NCBI GenBank assembly: GCA_947247005.1
Contig: OX365955.1
Span: 20,131,322 to 20,195,321, forward strand
Direction of reading: 5' to 3'
Length of the DNA stretch: 64,000 nt
From: Spisula solida
Taxonomy: Eukaryota > Mollusca > Bivalvia > Venerida > Mactridae
The notes below the pieces were generated by a model, which saw nothing but the letters and a program-made list of their open reading frames with translations, was not told the DNA's origin and ran no database searches. How positions within the stretch are numbered: the first letter of the stretch is position 1; each line of letters opens with the position of its first letter. This document shows positions 33,713 through 44,950 of this stretch, piece by piece. The position numbers and the translations under genes are program-made.

Positions 33713-35290
33713 CGATTCTAAACACGATAATATCCTGTACTACATTGTATTTAACTGCGCGCATTCCATCTCACCACATTGAAACAATTTTGATAACACG
33801 AGTATACTGTAAGGTATTTATTGTATGAAATGAAAAGTATAAATGAATTTATTATCAGAAGTTTTCATGAAAGGCTTGGTGTCAACAGTATAATGGAGTT
33901 TCTAAAAATAGATGCGCCATTGCTGTAACACTGGATACTCGTGCAACTTGCTTTATTCGCAACTCGTTGAAGTTTTTACTACAAAGTTTACGTTCATTCA
34001 TTCATAAATATGTTACGTAATATTTATTTTTGGGGTGCAATCAATACCAGCTAATTAGTCAGGTGTATTTTGTTGCGGTAATACTATACAGCTAGGTTTC
34101 CTCTATGCGTATAGGGATTAATCCGCAGATCGTGTTAGAATTGCTTTTCGAGAAAAGTAGCTACTGTTCTTAACCAATAATTCCACGTTTTCCCAATAAA
34201 AGTACTTTTCAGAGCTTGGTCACCATAGCAAAGACAGAAAATGTCTTAACATAATTCATGAGAAAACATACATTTAAGAAATAGTACTTTGGCATCCAAG
34301 TACTTAAATTAGATCAACGAAAATGACTTCTTCCTCATTCAAAGAGCTTTTTCTAAACCTGAATACATAATTACTATGCCGTAACGCACAAAACTGGAAC
34401 TACTCCGCAAAGATCGATTGTCGTCGTTAATTTGAGTCCAAACTAAATAATATCAAACGTTTCTATGTGCATAATATACTTATCGTTAGAAAGCATATAC
34501 AATGACGAATAGAATGGTACGGGTTTCATGGAGACGACAAATAATTTTAAAATGAAAAATTCGCAACAAAGATAAAATTTTACACAAATATGACGTGTCA
34601 TAACGTTGCGTTTTTGCATGAGAATTGAATACATGATGTTTTGGCGATAATTTTATTATCTTTATCGCAAAGAGAACAACTGAAGAATCGAATGTCTGAA
34701 TACGTTTGTATTGATGATCATTGATTTCTTGCAAAACCTATCTAGTGCTTTATTTTACATAAATATATTATGCAAAGTTACTAATATGTATAATGATTTT
34801 CATTTGTATATAATAATGATGTATATACAATACAATACAATACAATACAATACAATACAATACAATACAATACAATACAAAACGGTTTTTTTTTTTTCGA
34901 AATAATTTATATTTATGAATTGTATACATGCTTTTCTCCTTGTTATCGCCATCTTGTAAGAAAGAACTTTGTAAATGGCGATAAACTGTAAATAGTTTAT
35001 GCAATAAACTTATGTTATGTTATGTTATGTTAATGATATCATTTAACGAGAGTATGTAATCAGAACAATGCTATTCTGGCAAACATTTTGGTAAAGCTGG
35101 TTTCTTTTAAAGGTTAAGTCCAGGGCGTTTTGAGCGTGATCTATATTTTACAAAATGTCTGTTCTATTCGGTTCATGAATGGTTTAAGGGGGGGGGGACT
35201 AGATTGTGGACGTCACGCGGCCATTTTCTCACGACCGCAGATAAGATAGTATCCCGGTTCTCATTGTATACAAGACTTGTTGGAAGTAAA
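33713..35290. other. Intergenic with a microsatellite and LINE-type 3' end
   Basis: A (TACAA)n array of about 11 units lies at 34825-34880. At about 34985-35035, GCAATAAACTTATGTTATG runs into (TGTTA)n, resembling a retrotransposon 3' end on the plus strand. Upstream of the lysozyme start are TATATTTTA at 35143 and a G9 run at about 35190. No other gene is seen. Confidence 0.5.
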
Positions 35291-35293
35291 GTC

Positions 35294-38200
35294 ATGTTTT
35301 TAGGAGTGCTTGTTATAGCCAGTGTGTTTGGTTGGACGACGGCTGCACCGGCCACAGGGTCCTGTCTATGTGTTACTGCCGACCATGTAAATGTGAGAGA
35401 CGCGGGTAATGTACATTACAATTCTAGTTAACACTTTACTTTTTGACAGTATGTTACGAATACAAATCACGAAATCATAGGCTATTCACTTCATGTAAAT
35501 GTCTGAACAGTTTAAGTACCATTTTGTTCCCAACGACCGTCCTGTAATCGGGACAAAAACGACCGTTCCTAGACCTATGATCTAGCACAAATATACTGAC
35601 ACGAAAAGAAAATTCAGGGTTGTGTTCAGGGATGGTTCCACATAATACCACAACTATTCTTCAATATATCCAAGTAAGAATGAAGATTAATCCATTTAGA
35701 ACAAACAAACTCGTTCCTCAAAAAGACAATATTAAGTCGGACAGGGAAGTAGCACTCAACTTAACTAGTCGCACACAGAAAACATACAAGGCACAATGTC
35801 TCACAAACAACCCAACGAATAATGATCCGTCCAAGTCCCAGCTGTCAAAATGCTAATGAAATAGTTTAAGCAATCCAAAGCTGAATGCCCATGTAGAATG
35901 ACCTATAAAAACATACAAGTCACAATGCACAACACATGTATAGCCGAATAAGAAAACGATCTGTCCTAGTCCTAGCTGTAAAAAAGCTGAATGGAAGAAC
36001 CAAATCGAGACAAAAATAACCACCCCTCAACTGGAGACAAAAATAACCGCCCCTCTACACGGAACAAAAACGACCGCCCCTTGGAATCTGGTGAAATGCT
36101 GGAAATGAAAAATAAAATCCGTATTTCCACTTTAAAAACTATTATTGCTACTCCATGTATTCGGATGTATATTGTTTTAATTTCTAATTGACTCATGTAT
36201 AATGATTTGTTTTGTTTACAAACCAGCTGGACTACACAGTCACGTGATCACCTCGGTCAGTACTGGTTCCTGTTTCATATTTAATGGTGGAGTTCACACT
36301 CTTGATGGTTACACATGGTACCAACTTCAGGATGTAAATGGACATCATGTAAGTCTAAATGACATGTAACTGTACTCAATCTCACTTAAATCTTCGTAAA
36401 CAACGCCTTTTGTGAGCTGCAAATATTGACCGTTGCTTAGAGGCTGTTGATTCATATTTAAGTAAATTCGGCTAAGGGAAATTTTGAGGATTTTTTTTGA
36501 GTGGTCTTCGTGTTTTTACAGTACAGTCAAACATGCGCAAGTGAGCACATAAATAAAACGCACACCCTGTTTAAACAGCCAATAAGTAGAGGCTTACAGG
36601 GAAGTCTGCATGGGCTTGTCCAACATACTGTGATGCCTCCGTCAATATGATTATATAATTATTATTACATAATGTATTATTACTAGAAGTGTACAATATT
36701 ACAATTTTACATGTATACATGTAATCTTTATTTTCATGAAGAGGGCATGGATTGCTTCCAACTTCGTCCACACGTCATCAGCTTCCTCGTGCAGCTCGGG
36801 TTCCACGAGTTCCGGTAGTTTTGCTTCCGGTCCGGTGTCACAAGCTTGCATGCAGTGTATCTGTCAGGTAAATTAATGTTTGGGTGTAAATAAATCATGT
36901 GACTTAGACCTATGCTCTAGCACAAGTATACTACATGTAACACGAAAAAGAAACGCAGGGTAGAGTTGAGAGATGATTCAATAACTATTACAATCAACAT
37001 GTTTAAGTAAGAAAGAAGATTAGCCCATTTAGAACAAACTACAGTAAAACCTCGTTATCTTGAGGACCCATCGGGATAAGCCAAATGCTCGAATTAAGCC
37101 AGGTGCTCGAAATATCCGAAGTTTATATGATGAATTATTGTTATGCCTAAGTGTAATTGTGTTTATGATGAAAGAGGATCAATTCATTTAGAACAAACTA
37201 CAACAAGAGCATATTGTTGATTTTATTTGCAGACTATACTCCCCATGATATCAGCATACTAACATACATCAAAATCACATTCTAACCATATATCTATTGG
37301 CAGTATTGTGATCTATATTCTTAAAACGCACGTCGCTGCATTCACGTTTGTTGTATTTTCTGAGTTGTTTAGCAAGTTAACCAACTTCTGCCGGGCAGAT
37401 GCGCTGTTCTTGTGTAGCTTATGTAATACGACTAAATAACTGATGTGTGTACATTTTCAGCAAGAATCTGGATGTAAACCAATAGGTTGTCATTTTGACG
37501 TCAACTCGGATTCCTGTGGGTACTTCCAGATTAAACAGGGATACTGGACTGACTGTGGATCTCCCGGAACTAGTATGTAATCGTATGCGTGAACTGTCTC
37601 GTATTTTATGGGGGCATGCACAATGTTTACAGTTGAGAGCATAATCATTAGTAATTACTATTCTCTAAGCAAAAACAACTCTCGTTGCGGCGCTTTACCA
37701 AAGTTAATGAATGGGTACTTGAGAGGAACGAAAGCAGAGGCGCCTTGGCTGCCATCTGCACTGAGTGTAACAGCCAATGATTAGGGGTAAATGTACAGTC
37801 GGTTGATAGCGGACCCGACCGCTGCGTCACTGTATTCTTACCCTGACAGGACTATACATCCACGCAACTTATAAAAATCAATAAAACCGCCGGTTTAGAA
37901 TGAGAAGGTCGTAAGTTTACTTATAGTCCAGTCAGGGTAAGAATACAGTGACGCAGCGGTCGGGTCCACTAAAACGGTGTTAAACTAGTTATAAAGGCTT
38001 AAACAGACAGCCATAATTTCAATGCTAAACTAACAAACTTTATTCGCACTACCTATTCAGACAATGATTGTACTCTTCTGTGTACACATAAACGTCCACG
38101 TCACTGTCACCAGATCCTAACTGGAGTATACCGAATAAGACTCAAGCATATTTTGTCTAGCGTTCTTAGCCAAACATTACGTGACATACCTCGTGCTATG

Positions 38201-38572
38201 TCCACACTGTATTTGCTACATGACGTGATATGTCCACACTGTATTTGCTACATGACGTGATATGTCCACACTGTACTTGCTACATGACGTGATATGTCCA
38301 CACTGTATTTGCTACATGACGTGGTATGTCCACACTGTACTTGCTATATGTATTGTTATTCAGGTTGGAAACAGTGCGCTGATGATCTGCACTGTGCCTC
38401 CTTATGTGTACAGAACTACATGAAGAGATATGCCTCTCATTATCATTGTCCAGCAACATGTGAAGGGTATGCACGTGAACACAATGGTGGCCCTAATGGT
38501 TGTCATCATTCAAGCACTGTAGGCTACTGGCATGGTGTACAAAGTCATTCTGGATGTAGTCATGTTGTCTAA
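35294..38572 (+). CDS. Secreted SH3b-domain i-type lysozyme
   Basis: Cleaves peptidoglycan outside the cell; i-type lysozymes serve in bivalve digestion and immunity. Exons 35294-35405, 36227-36348, 36742-36867, 37461-37572 and 38364-38572 join in phase to 226 aa. Residues 1-20 are a signal peptide (cleavage near AAPA). Residues 24-87 form a bacterial-type SH3 (SH3b) domain: VNVRD, WYQLQD and AWIASNFV. A Ser-rich linker (88-108) follows. The destabilase/i-type lysozyme domain begins near CMQCICQ (114-120). E122 in ESGC and D133 match the catalytic Glu and Asp of the family. CGYFQIK, SLCVQNYMKRY, EHNGGPNGC and STVGYW are conserved, with many Cys. AATAAA at 38572-38577 overlaps the stop. The SH3b part is unusual for this family. 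It is convergent with the sulfotransferase. Confidence 0.93.
35572..37035. repeat. Repeat copied in two lysozyme introns
   Basis: The segments 35572-35712 (intron 1) and 36905-37031 (intron 3) share GACCTATGxTCTAGCACAA and CCATTTAGAACAAAC. Intron 1 also holds three short tandem copies of ACAAAAATAACCGCCCCT-like sequence at 36009-36080. At 37040-37060, CAGTAAAACCTCGTTAT resembles a pogo/Tigger-type terminus, but no partner end was found. Confidence 0.55.
37803..38130. mobile_element. TIR MITE in lysozyme intron 4, with a reversed fragment
   Basis: The copy at about 37923-38128 begins TAGTCCAGTCAGGGTAAG and ends CTAACTGGAGTATA; the ends are imperfect inverted repeats sharing CAGTGACG. A reversed copy of its first 50 bp lies at 37806-37856, so the two halves could pair into a hairpin with a loop of about 65 bases. 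A second full copy is at 42121-42371 in the sulfotransferase gene. Confidence 0.75.
38196..38347. repeat. 32-bp minisatellite, about 4.7 copies
   Basis: Units read TGTCCACACTGTATTTGCTA then CATGACGTGATA. The array ends 16 bases before the splice acceptor of the last lysozyme exon at 38364, so it could affect branch-point placement. Confidence 0.9.
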
Positions 38573-39022
38573 ATAAATACATACATCTACTACTAGTAGT
38601 ATATTCATATCTAGTTGGGTTTTTTTTGCGTTCGACTGTGATAGTCGTAGTGTGTGATCATTTGGTTTTGTGCCTGCCTAATTGGCTTTGAGTGAGAGTT
38701 AGTTTATGATAAGTTAGACAAACTCAAACCAACACACCATAGATACCCTTACAGAAATACACTACATGTAGTATGTTTTAAAGTGTGAAAGCACCTTGTC
38801 TGTTTCTGTCAGAACTTTGCTCCAAGTCTTCAGACTCTTGTAATTGCCTGAAATAAATACCGTTCTCTGCAATAATAACAGGATGTTTATATATGTACTT
38901 TATGTACATGTTAAAGATGATTGTGTATACTTCATATGCATGCATACATCTGCATCAGGATCACTATGGTACAGACGCTGCATTTTCTGGAGGAAGAAGA
39001 TAATTTTATTTAATTTTGTCCA

Positions 39023-39450
39023 TAGAATGTAGGTTTATTCTATGTTGTATACGATGTTGTTTTAGGCATAGGATGGCATCCATAGACTGTAGGTTTATTC
39101 TATGTTATATAGTGTTGTTATATAGAAATGTTAGGGCGGCATCCGTATAATGTAGGTTTATTCAATATTGCATACAATGTAGTTTTAGACAGTTGTTAAC
39201 GACGGCATCAATAGAATGTAGGTGTAATGCATGTTGGATATAGTGTTGTTATAGGTACATTAGGGCGGCATCCATAGAAGTTAAGTTTATTCTCAAAATG
39301 AAGTGAATTAAGTATTTCATCCATCTAAAGTCAATCTGATCATCTTTCTAATACATGTATTCAACATTATACTATCTCCTATCCGACAAGTGTAATCCGA
39401 TAGCTGACGGAAGGAATCACTATATAACATAGAATAAACCTACACTATAT
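39023..39450. repeat. Imperfect repeat of about 70 bp, with an inverted unit
   Basis: Four diverged copies of a unit with AATGTAGGTTTATTCTATGT and GGCGGCATCCATAGA lie at 39023-39295. A reverse-complement piece (AGAATAAACCTACACTATAT) is at 39431-39450, just before the 119-bp MITE. Located between lysozyme and sulfotransferase. Confidence 0.7.
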
Positions 39451-39467
39451 GGATACTACCGTAACCA

Positions 39468-39586
39468 ACGGTAACTGTATTATTAATAAAGAGTAAACAT
39501 AACTATTTTTTTTATAAAATTTATAATATCTAAGATAACATAAATTTTGTAAAAGAATATTTACTCTTTATCAATGATACGGTTCC
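39468..39586. mobile_element. Palindromic MITE, 119 bp, copy 2
   Basis: Same length and arms as 16069-16187: CGGTAACTGTATTATTAATA inward from the left and GGAACCGTATCATTGATAAA inward from the right, both followed by GAGTAAA. The arms are slightly more diverged than in copy 1. Confidence 0.78.
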
Positions 39587-40139
39587 ATCACCAATAAGGA
39601 GATAATCTCTACCACGGACTCTGTCAAGCCCTTCACGTGTGGAATATGAGTCAAAAGCAAATAAGGACTTCCTGATACCGATACTACATTATAGGTTCTA
39701 CGATGGTAACGGGGTGGGGGTGGGTCATACATACATGTTTTGTATTTTATTTGTCAAAACATTATGCGTTAAATAAAATAATCACTATGTGATGTGCCAC
39801 CGTAAGGCTCACAAGACTGAGAAAAATGTTGAAAAAAAAGTAAAAAAGCCAATAACCATTTCATGCGTTTGGAATATGAGTAAATATTGTTTTTTTATTT
39901 ACAGTGCTGCATAAACGGCTTATTTTCACTACTGGCTGACATTTGACGGATAAGTAGATCACTTGCTTTTTTTGCATTGGAACATTTTCGGACATAAAAT
40001 GTATGGGTACTACATGCTGAAACGTCCTTTAAAATTGTATTAACAGAAATTTGGGTACACATTTGAACATAATTAAGACATTGGTTTCTGTTGATCAAAG
40101 GTAGTGACTCAAGTCTGGATAGTAGTTCTTTATACAGTA

Positions 40140-40310
40140 CAACCTCTGTATAGCAACACCCATTGGGAGCTGCAAATATTGGTCGTTGTTTAGAGGTTGT
40201 TGCTCTGAAGATGTTAAATTTATAGTAAATATAGCCTTAGGTAAATTTTGAAGGTGATGTTATAGTGAGATTGTTGCCTTACAGAGGGCTTCGCTCTGGA
40301 GAGGTCGCAC
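40140..40310. repeat. Dispersed repeat
   Basis: It shares GAGCTGCAAATATTG and GTTTAGAGG-type text with 36410-36540. Its ends resemble ACAACCTCTGTATAG and GAGAGGTCGCACTGTA, also echoed at 51640-51710. Downstream of the sulfotransferase stop. Confidence 0.45.
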
Positions 40311-40448
40311 TGTATATTTACGTATAAATAATGTATGTATTTATGATTCCATATAGTATAACGTCGTCATTGAGATTTACGACACAACAGTAACAAAATG
40401 TTATCAATCTTGTACGGAGTCATTTCCCTTATTTTCACAATAGTCACT

Positions 40449-43400
40449 TTATATGGTGTATCTGAATTTAATGTTACACCCACGACTGTTTTGTTCAATC
40501 CATTGATCCATCTCTTCATTCATGTTCACTGTAAAATGGTTCTTCCAATCACCAACTTCACCTGTATAAAGCAGAATAAATTATCATGTTACTTTTCATA
40601 AAGAGGACATGCAAACATTTTACCAGACTTGGACGATAATACATTACTTCGTAGCAACCGAAGAGAACCGAATAGTGGATGATTTTACGGAGATAGCGTC
40701 AATACTAGTATTTATAAGATTCGAGATTTTAAGGACGCATATGCAGCAGGTTTGGTTTTTTTCCAATAATTGCATTTGTTCAAAATTTATAATTATATGT
40801 ACACACCATCATTAATAGAATTATGTAACAAATCATCGGTCACCATGCTTGTTTAAGAAATATATCATTATCAGCTTTTGAACATGCTAAATTGAAGACA
40901 TATAGCCCGCCGATGATAATAATAGTCTTTATTTACATTACAAATAAAAATTAATCGCATTTTCGAAGTTCATTTTTGTTTTATCTTGTGCATATTCACT
41001 TTTAATGACGTGCTCTTAAATCTACACTGATAACAAACAATCAGTCGACTGTGCAGTGTTTATGTTATGTATGTTTATTTATTGATACGTCTGTAGTTAT
41101 CTCGGGCGAGCTTTACCGGTATGGCAGTTTTGCATTTATAAACATACTATGTTAAGCTGCTAGTTCAATACCTAAACTAATATACCAATATCGACATAAT
41201 GCATACCGGCAAGATAACACAATAAGTATGACTGGTAAAGCGAAGTACCTTTCCTATACAGGACGCCGGTTTGTTCTTGCAACATACCCTCCTTGACTTT
41301 AACCTCGGCGTCCGCTTTCTTCAGATTTTTAAAGTCGCAAGCCTCGGCGATTTCTTCAATAAGTTTAGCGTCTCTATTGGTTCCCAGAAACTTGTCAAGC
41401 TTTGTTATTTCTCTCACTGGGTCCTAAAAATGTAAAAAAATCGTTGGATAAACCATCGATGTTGTCGATATATCCCCCAGGAAAATGCTAGTCATTTTAG
41501 ATTTTTAGAGGAAAGTGCGTGTTGCAGCAGTTGCTCAAATAAAGGATGCGTTGTATCTTATTCCGAGCTTAGGCTAGTGTAGGTACACGGGACCACGCCG
41601 TTTTTTAAGTCTAATCAGAAAGACAATAAATAAAATTAAACGGGGGGGGGGCAAAGTAATGATCCCTTGATTGATTACAATTTAAATCTTATGTACATAT
41701 ACGTAACATGTACCGTGGTGCTACTGTCATACCTAAGATGTTCATATAGTTGTAGGTCTAAAGGTCTCACAGACATGTAGGTCTAAGCATTACCCTTGCT
41801 CGGTTGAGCCGCCAGCTATTTAAATCATGGTTATCATAGGCCCATCTATGTCTGGTACCCATCGGTGGATACTGCGTGCTCAAAGAATAGGTGTCTCAAT
41901 AGTCAAAATTATCTGGCCCTTTCTGTGATAACACTTTAATAAACAAAGTGTTTACCTTTTATTATATACAAAATGTATGTACGTAAGTATAGTAATAACA
42001 TACCTCTTTGATGTCTTCATAGAAGATGTTGATAATTTGGTCAGGATAGGATCCAGTAAAATGTTGCCATTCCTTTATATAGGTAAAGAATGGAGTGGGT
42101 AAATCTGGAAAGATATAATATAGTCCAGTCAGGGTAAGAATCCAGTGACGCTGCGGTCGAACCCACTATTACGGTGTAAAACCAATTATAAATGATTATA
42201 AAAACAACTATATATAAGTCCAATGCTAAACTAACATACTATATTCGCACTACTAATTCAGACAATGGTAGTAATCTTCTGTGTACGCATAAACTGTACA
42301 AGTCTAAATAAACTGATTCTGATTCTGATTCATAAACGGCTACGTCACTGTCACCAGATCCTAACTGGATTATATCTAGATCGTTGTATTGTAACAACAC
42401 TTCAGCAACTATAGATCAAGTCCCAGCTACCATTGGTCAAGTCCAAGCTACCATAGATCAAGTCCAAGCTACCATAGATCAAGTCCAAGCTACCATAAAT
42501 CAAGTCCAAGCTACCATAGATCAAGTCCAAGCTACCATAGATCAAGTCCCAGCTACCGAACGTCTTCATAAGAATTCATGTCAAATCCACGAAATATAAT
42601 TTCACGAAAATAGGTGATTTTACAAAGTGATTAAGTGTGTGGTATAAAACGAGGGGTGATCCAGAAGTACATGTATGTGGACTTTTGCACTAATTCAAAA
42701 ACCGTTATACATGTACATACAATTAAAAAAATGTGGACAATGTAATAGTGATATTTATTGCACCAAGTATACCAAATTTCATTCGGACATGATCATAAAT
42801 GACGTAAATACAATGTACAGCATCTGCAAGAGTGTATGGTTACGAATCGCGGGGTAGCTCAGAAATGACGTACGACTCACTTCATGTCGTGTCATTATAG
42901 TCGCACGCCGCAAACCTATAGTCCCCTACGGTTGAAAACCGGTAGTGGACTAACAAATACATCAATTTAATATCAATTTAATAAACATACTTACTTAGCC
43001 CATACTTTCCAAGTGCAAATGACAAAAACGTTTTAAAATCCTTATATGCAGGGTGGCTTGTTTCTGCTTTAAAATGATGGTACATGGATACGTAAGCATC
43101 TTTTGGATTTCTCATTACGTTGACTATTTTCACCTTCTTCTGAAAGATCTCCCTGGGGACAAGGTCTATTGGTAGGTGCCCATTTAAGATTCTAGGCGAA
43201 GGTCTCGTATCCATGGAAACTACCGGCTCGAAATCTAGGAACACAGTTTCCTTATTACATTTTTCGTGCTCTGCACTTCCACGTTTCAGCATAGTCATAA
43301 ATTCCCAAACCCAATGCGTTCCTGCAGAAATAAAACTATTCCAGATTAGGCTTCCATATATTACGGGCTTCGGTATAATTTATGACTTTAAAATGTTGAA

Positions 43401-44455
43401 AATTGAGTCGATTCGTGGAATCCATTATTTTAAAAATAATTACAACCATACACAAAGTTGGTGTGACTCGATAGTCCCCGTGTAAATGTTCAAAATACTG
43501 TTGTTGGGCTTTGAACCATACCAAATACAAACATAATAATACTAATGTATACATTAATTTGTAATTGAATGGAAGTGATTGAAAAATTCAAAATCTTCGT
43601 AACTTTACTAGATCATCGTCTATTCAATTAAGCATGTGTGGTTAAAATAAACGAAATTGTTACTTCTTACTAGCTGCATATCACTACAGCTCGAGATATT
43701 CGCTAAAATATCATCTTTGACCGAGAATTGTTTCTATCTATCTTCCATTAAAGTCAAACCCCTTGCGGGGACGTAGACATTTGTCTAGGCAGACTTAAAA
43801 CTAAGAGAAAGAGTGGTGATACAAGGAATCCGGGTGCGTTACTTTGAATAGACTCCGGGGGAAGTTGGTCCTTTAACGTGCTCAGTGTATAGCACCGATA
43901 CACGCGAGACTACCTTTGGGTTTCCAACCAGTTTCGTCTCTTGTTGGGTGAAAAGCGTTTCATAAATGATCAAGTGCCCCGGTCGAGATTCGGACCAGGG
44001 ACCTCTTGATCAGTAGTTAAGCGCGTTACCACTCGACCACTGTGCCACTTCTAAGCATGTTATAGTCCTAGAAAATTAATCTGGTCCTCGGCCATCCTAT
44101 TAGCATAATTTAAAAGTTGATTTCAATGATTGTCAATAATTTAAAATCGCCGTTTGCTTTCATAAACGGAGCCTACTATGAAAATGTACAACACATACTA
44201 CACGTACTATATTTAAACACTAATCGACATGTAAATAATTGATAGATTCTGCATATAAGCTTGTAATATATTCAAGCATAAAGGACGAGCATCAGGTTAA
44301 TTTGTTTCGTCTATTCAGTAGTTCGATTACATTACCCACCACATTTCGGATAAGTTGTAAGATATAAGTCCTCGTCCCGAATGTTCATGCCTCGTACTTC
44401 ATCTAGATGCCTCCCATAATCTTGACCATATGGTAAATAGGGTAACCAATCATAT
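40449..44455 (-). CDS. Cytosolic sulfotransferase (SULT family), first exon not identified
   Basis: Transfers a sulfonate group from PAPS to small acceptors in the cytosol. Exons in gene order: 44340-44455, 42995-43321, 42004-42104, 41249-41423, 40449-40561; phases agree and the stop is TAA at 40449-40451. About 277 residues are visible against a usual 285-300, so a short 5' coding exon is missing. The PAPS 5'-phosphosulfate loop is YPKCGTHW, split by an intron, with Cys where most family members have Ser. HLPIDLVP carries the catalytic His. The 3'-phosphate motif is RNPKDAYVSMYH. The C-terminal nucleotide motif RKG..GDWKNHFT spans the last junction. The substrate is not predictable. A MITE abuts the 42104 acceptor. 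Confidence 0.93.
41050..41110. repeat. Dispersed repeat fragment
   Basis: GCAGTGTTTATGTTATGTAT and TTATTGATACGTCTGTAGTTA recur, slightly changed, at 53884-53935, where the repeat continues to about 54075. Here only the first part is present, in the last sulfotransferase intron. Confidence 0.6.
42121..42371. mobile_element. TIR MITE adjoining a sulfotransferase splice acceptor
   Basis: Second copy of the 37923-38128 family: TAGTCCAGTCAGGGTAAG at the left and CAGATCCTAACTGGAT at the right. It has an extra internal stretch (CTGATTCTGATTCTGATTC). On the minus strand the element ends only 14 bases before the AG acceptor of the exon 42004-42104. Confidence 0.78.
42400..42560. repeat. 21-bp minisatellite, about 8 copies
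   Basis: Units of ACCATAGATCAAGTCCAAGCT with few changes. The period is a multiple of 3, so a plus-strand ATIDQVQ periodic frame appears; it is not a gene. Located in a sulfotransferase intron. Confidence 0.92.
42651..42955. repeat. Mariner-like terminus and MITE fragment
   Basis: CGAGGGGTGATCCAGAAGTA at 42651 resembles the terminal repeat of the 1712-2687 element, but no opposite end was found. At 42917-42955, TAGTCCCCTACGGTTGAAAA and GGACTAACA match the ends of the 63438-63687 MITE. Confidence 0.5.
43733..44050 (-). mobile_element. tRNA-derived SINE sharing a LINE 3' tail
   Basis: Read on the minus strand, the head has GTGGCACAGTGGTCGAGTGG (A-box region) and GGTCCGAATCTCG (B-box-like), as in tRNA-derived SINEs transcribed by RNA polymerase III. 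The body includes CTGGTTGGAAACCCAAAG. The 3' end reads TGTCTACGTCCCCG, AAGGGGTTTGAC and GGAAGATAGATAG, the same tail as the LINE relic at 14475-14930. It lies in the sulfotransferase intron between 43321 and 44340. Confidence 0.82.
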
Positions 44456-44950
44456 CTAAATACAAAGGCTTAGAATTTGAAGGTTGTAACTACACAATCA
44501 ATATTTTGAGTAAACAATAACAAACTGTCTGAAAATTACTCTTTACTTATGGAAAAACATGCTTCTTAAACTTCAGTTTGGTCACCATGATCACTTCCGA
44601 TTTTCATGAACATAGGCTCATAAGAAGCGTCTTGATATGCTGATTTCAAATATTTATCAGTCTTATAAGGTCGTAAGTAGTACTTAAACGACCATCTTCG
44701 TGGATAGATCCAAAAGTAATGTCACTGATGCTATTAAATCGTCCACAATGGAAGAAAAACAACCACATTTTACACAAAGTTACATGAATTTATTTTGAAC
44801 ATGATTGCAAAGTTTCATTAAGATGCACTGAACAGTTGTTGAGATATTAGCATATACATGATGCATACAAACGCACATCACCGCAAGCCAGACGTCAACG
44901 ACGTTACTTCCGTGGCGGGAAAAAAGATTAAATATACGTACATGCTTTAT

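Noticed and set aside
42384..42599. Plus-strand frame with ATIDQVQ repeats
   Set aside because: A 21-bp minisatellite inside a sulfotransferase intron, not a coiled-coil gene.
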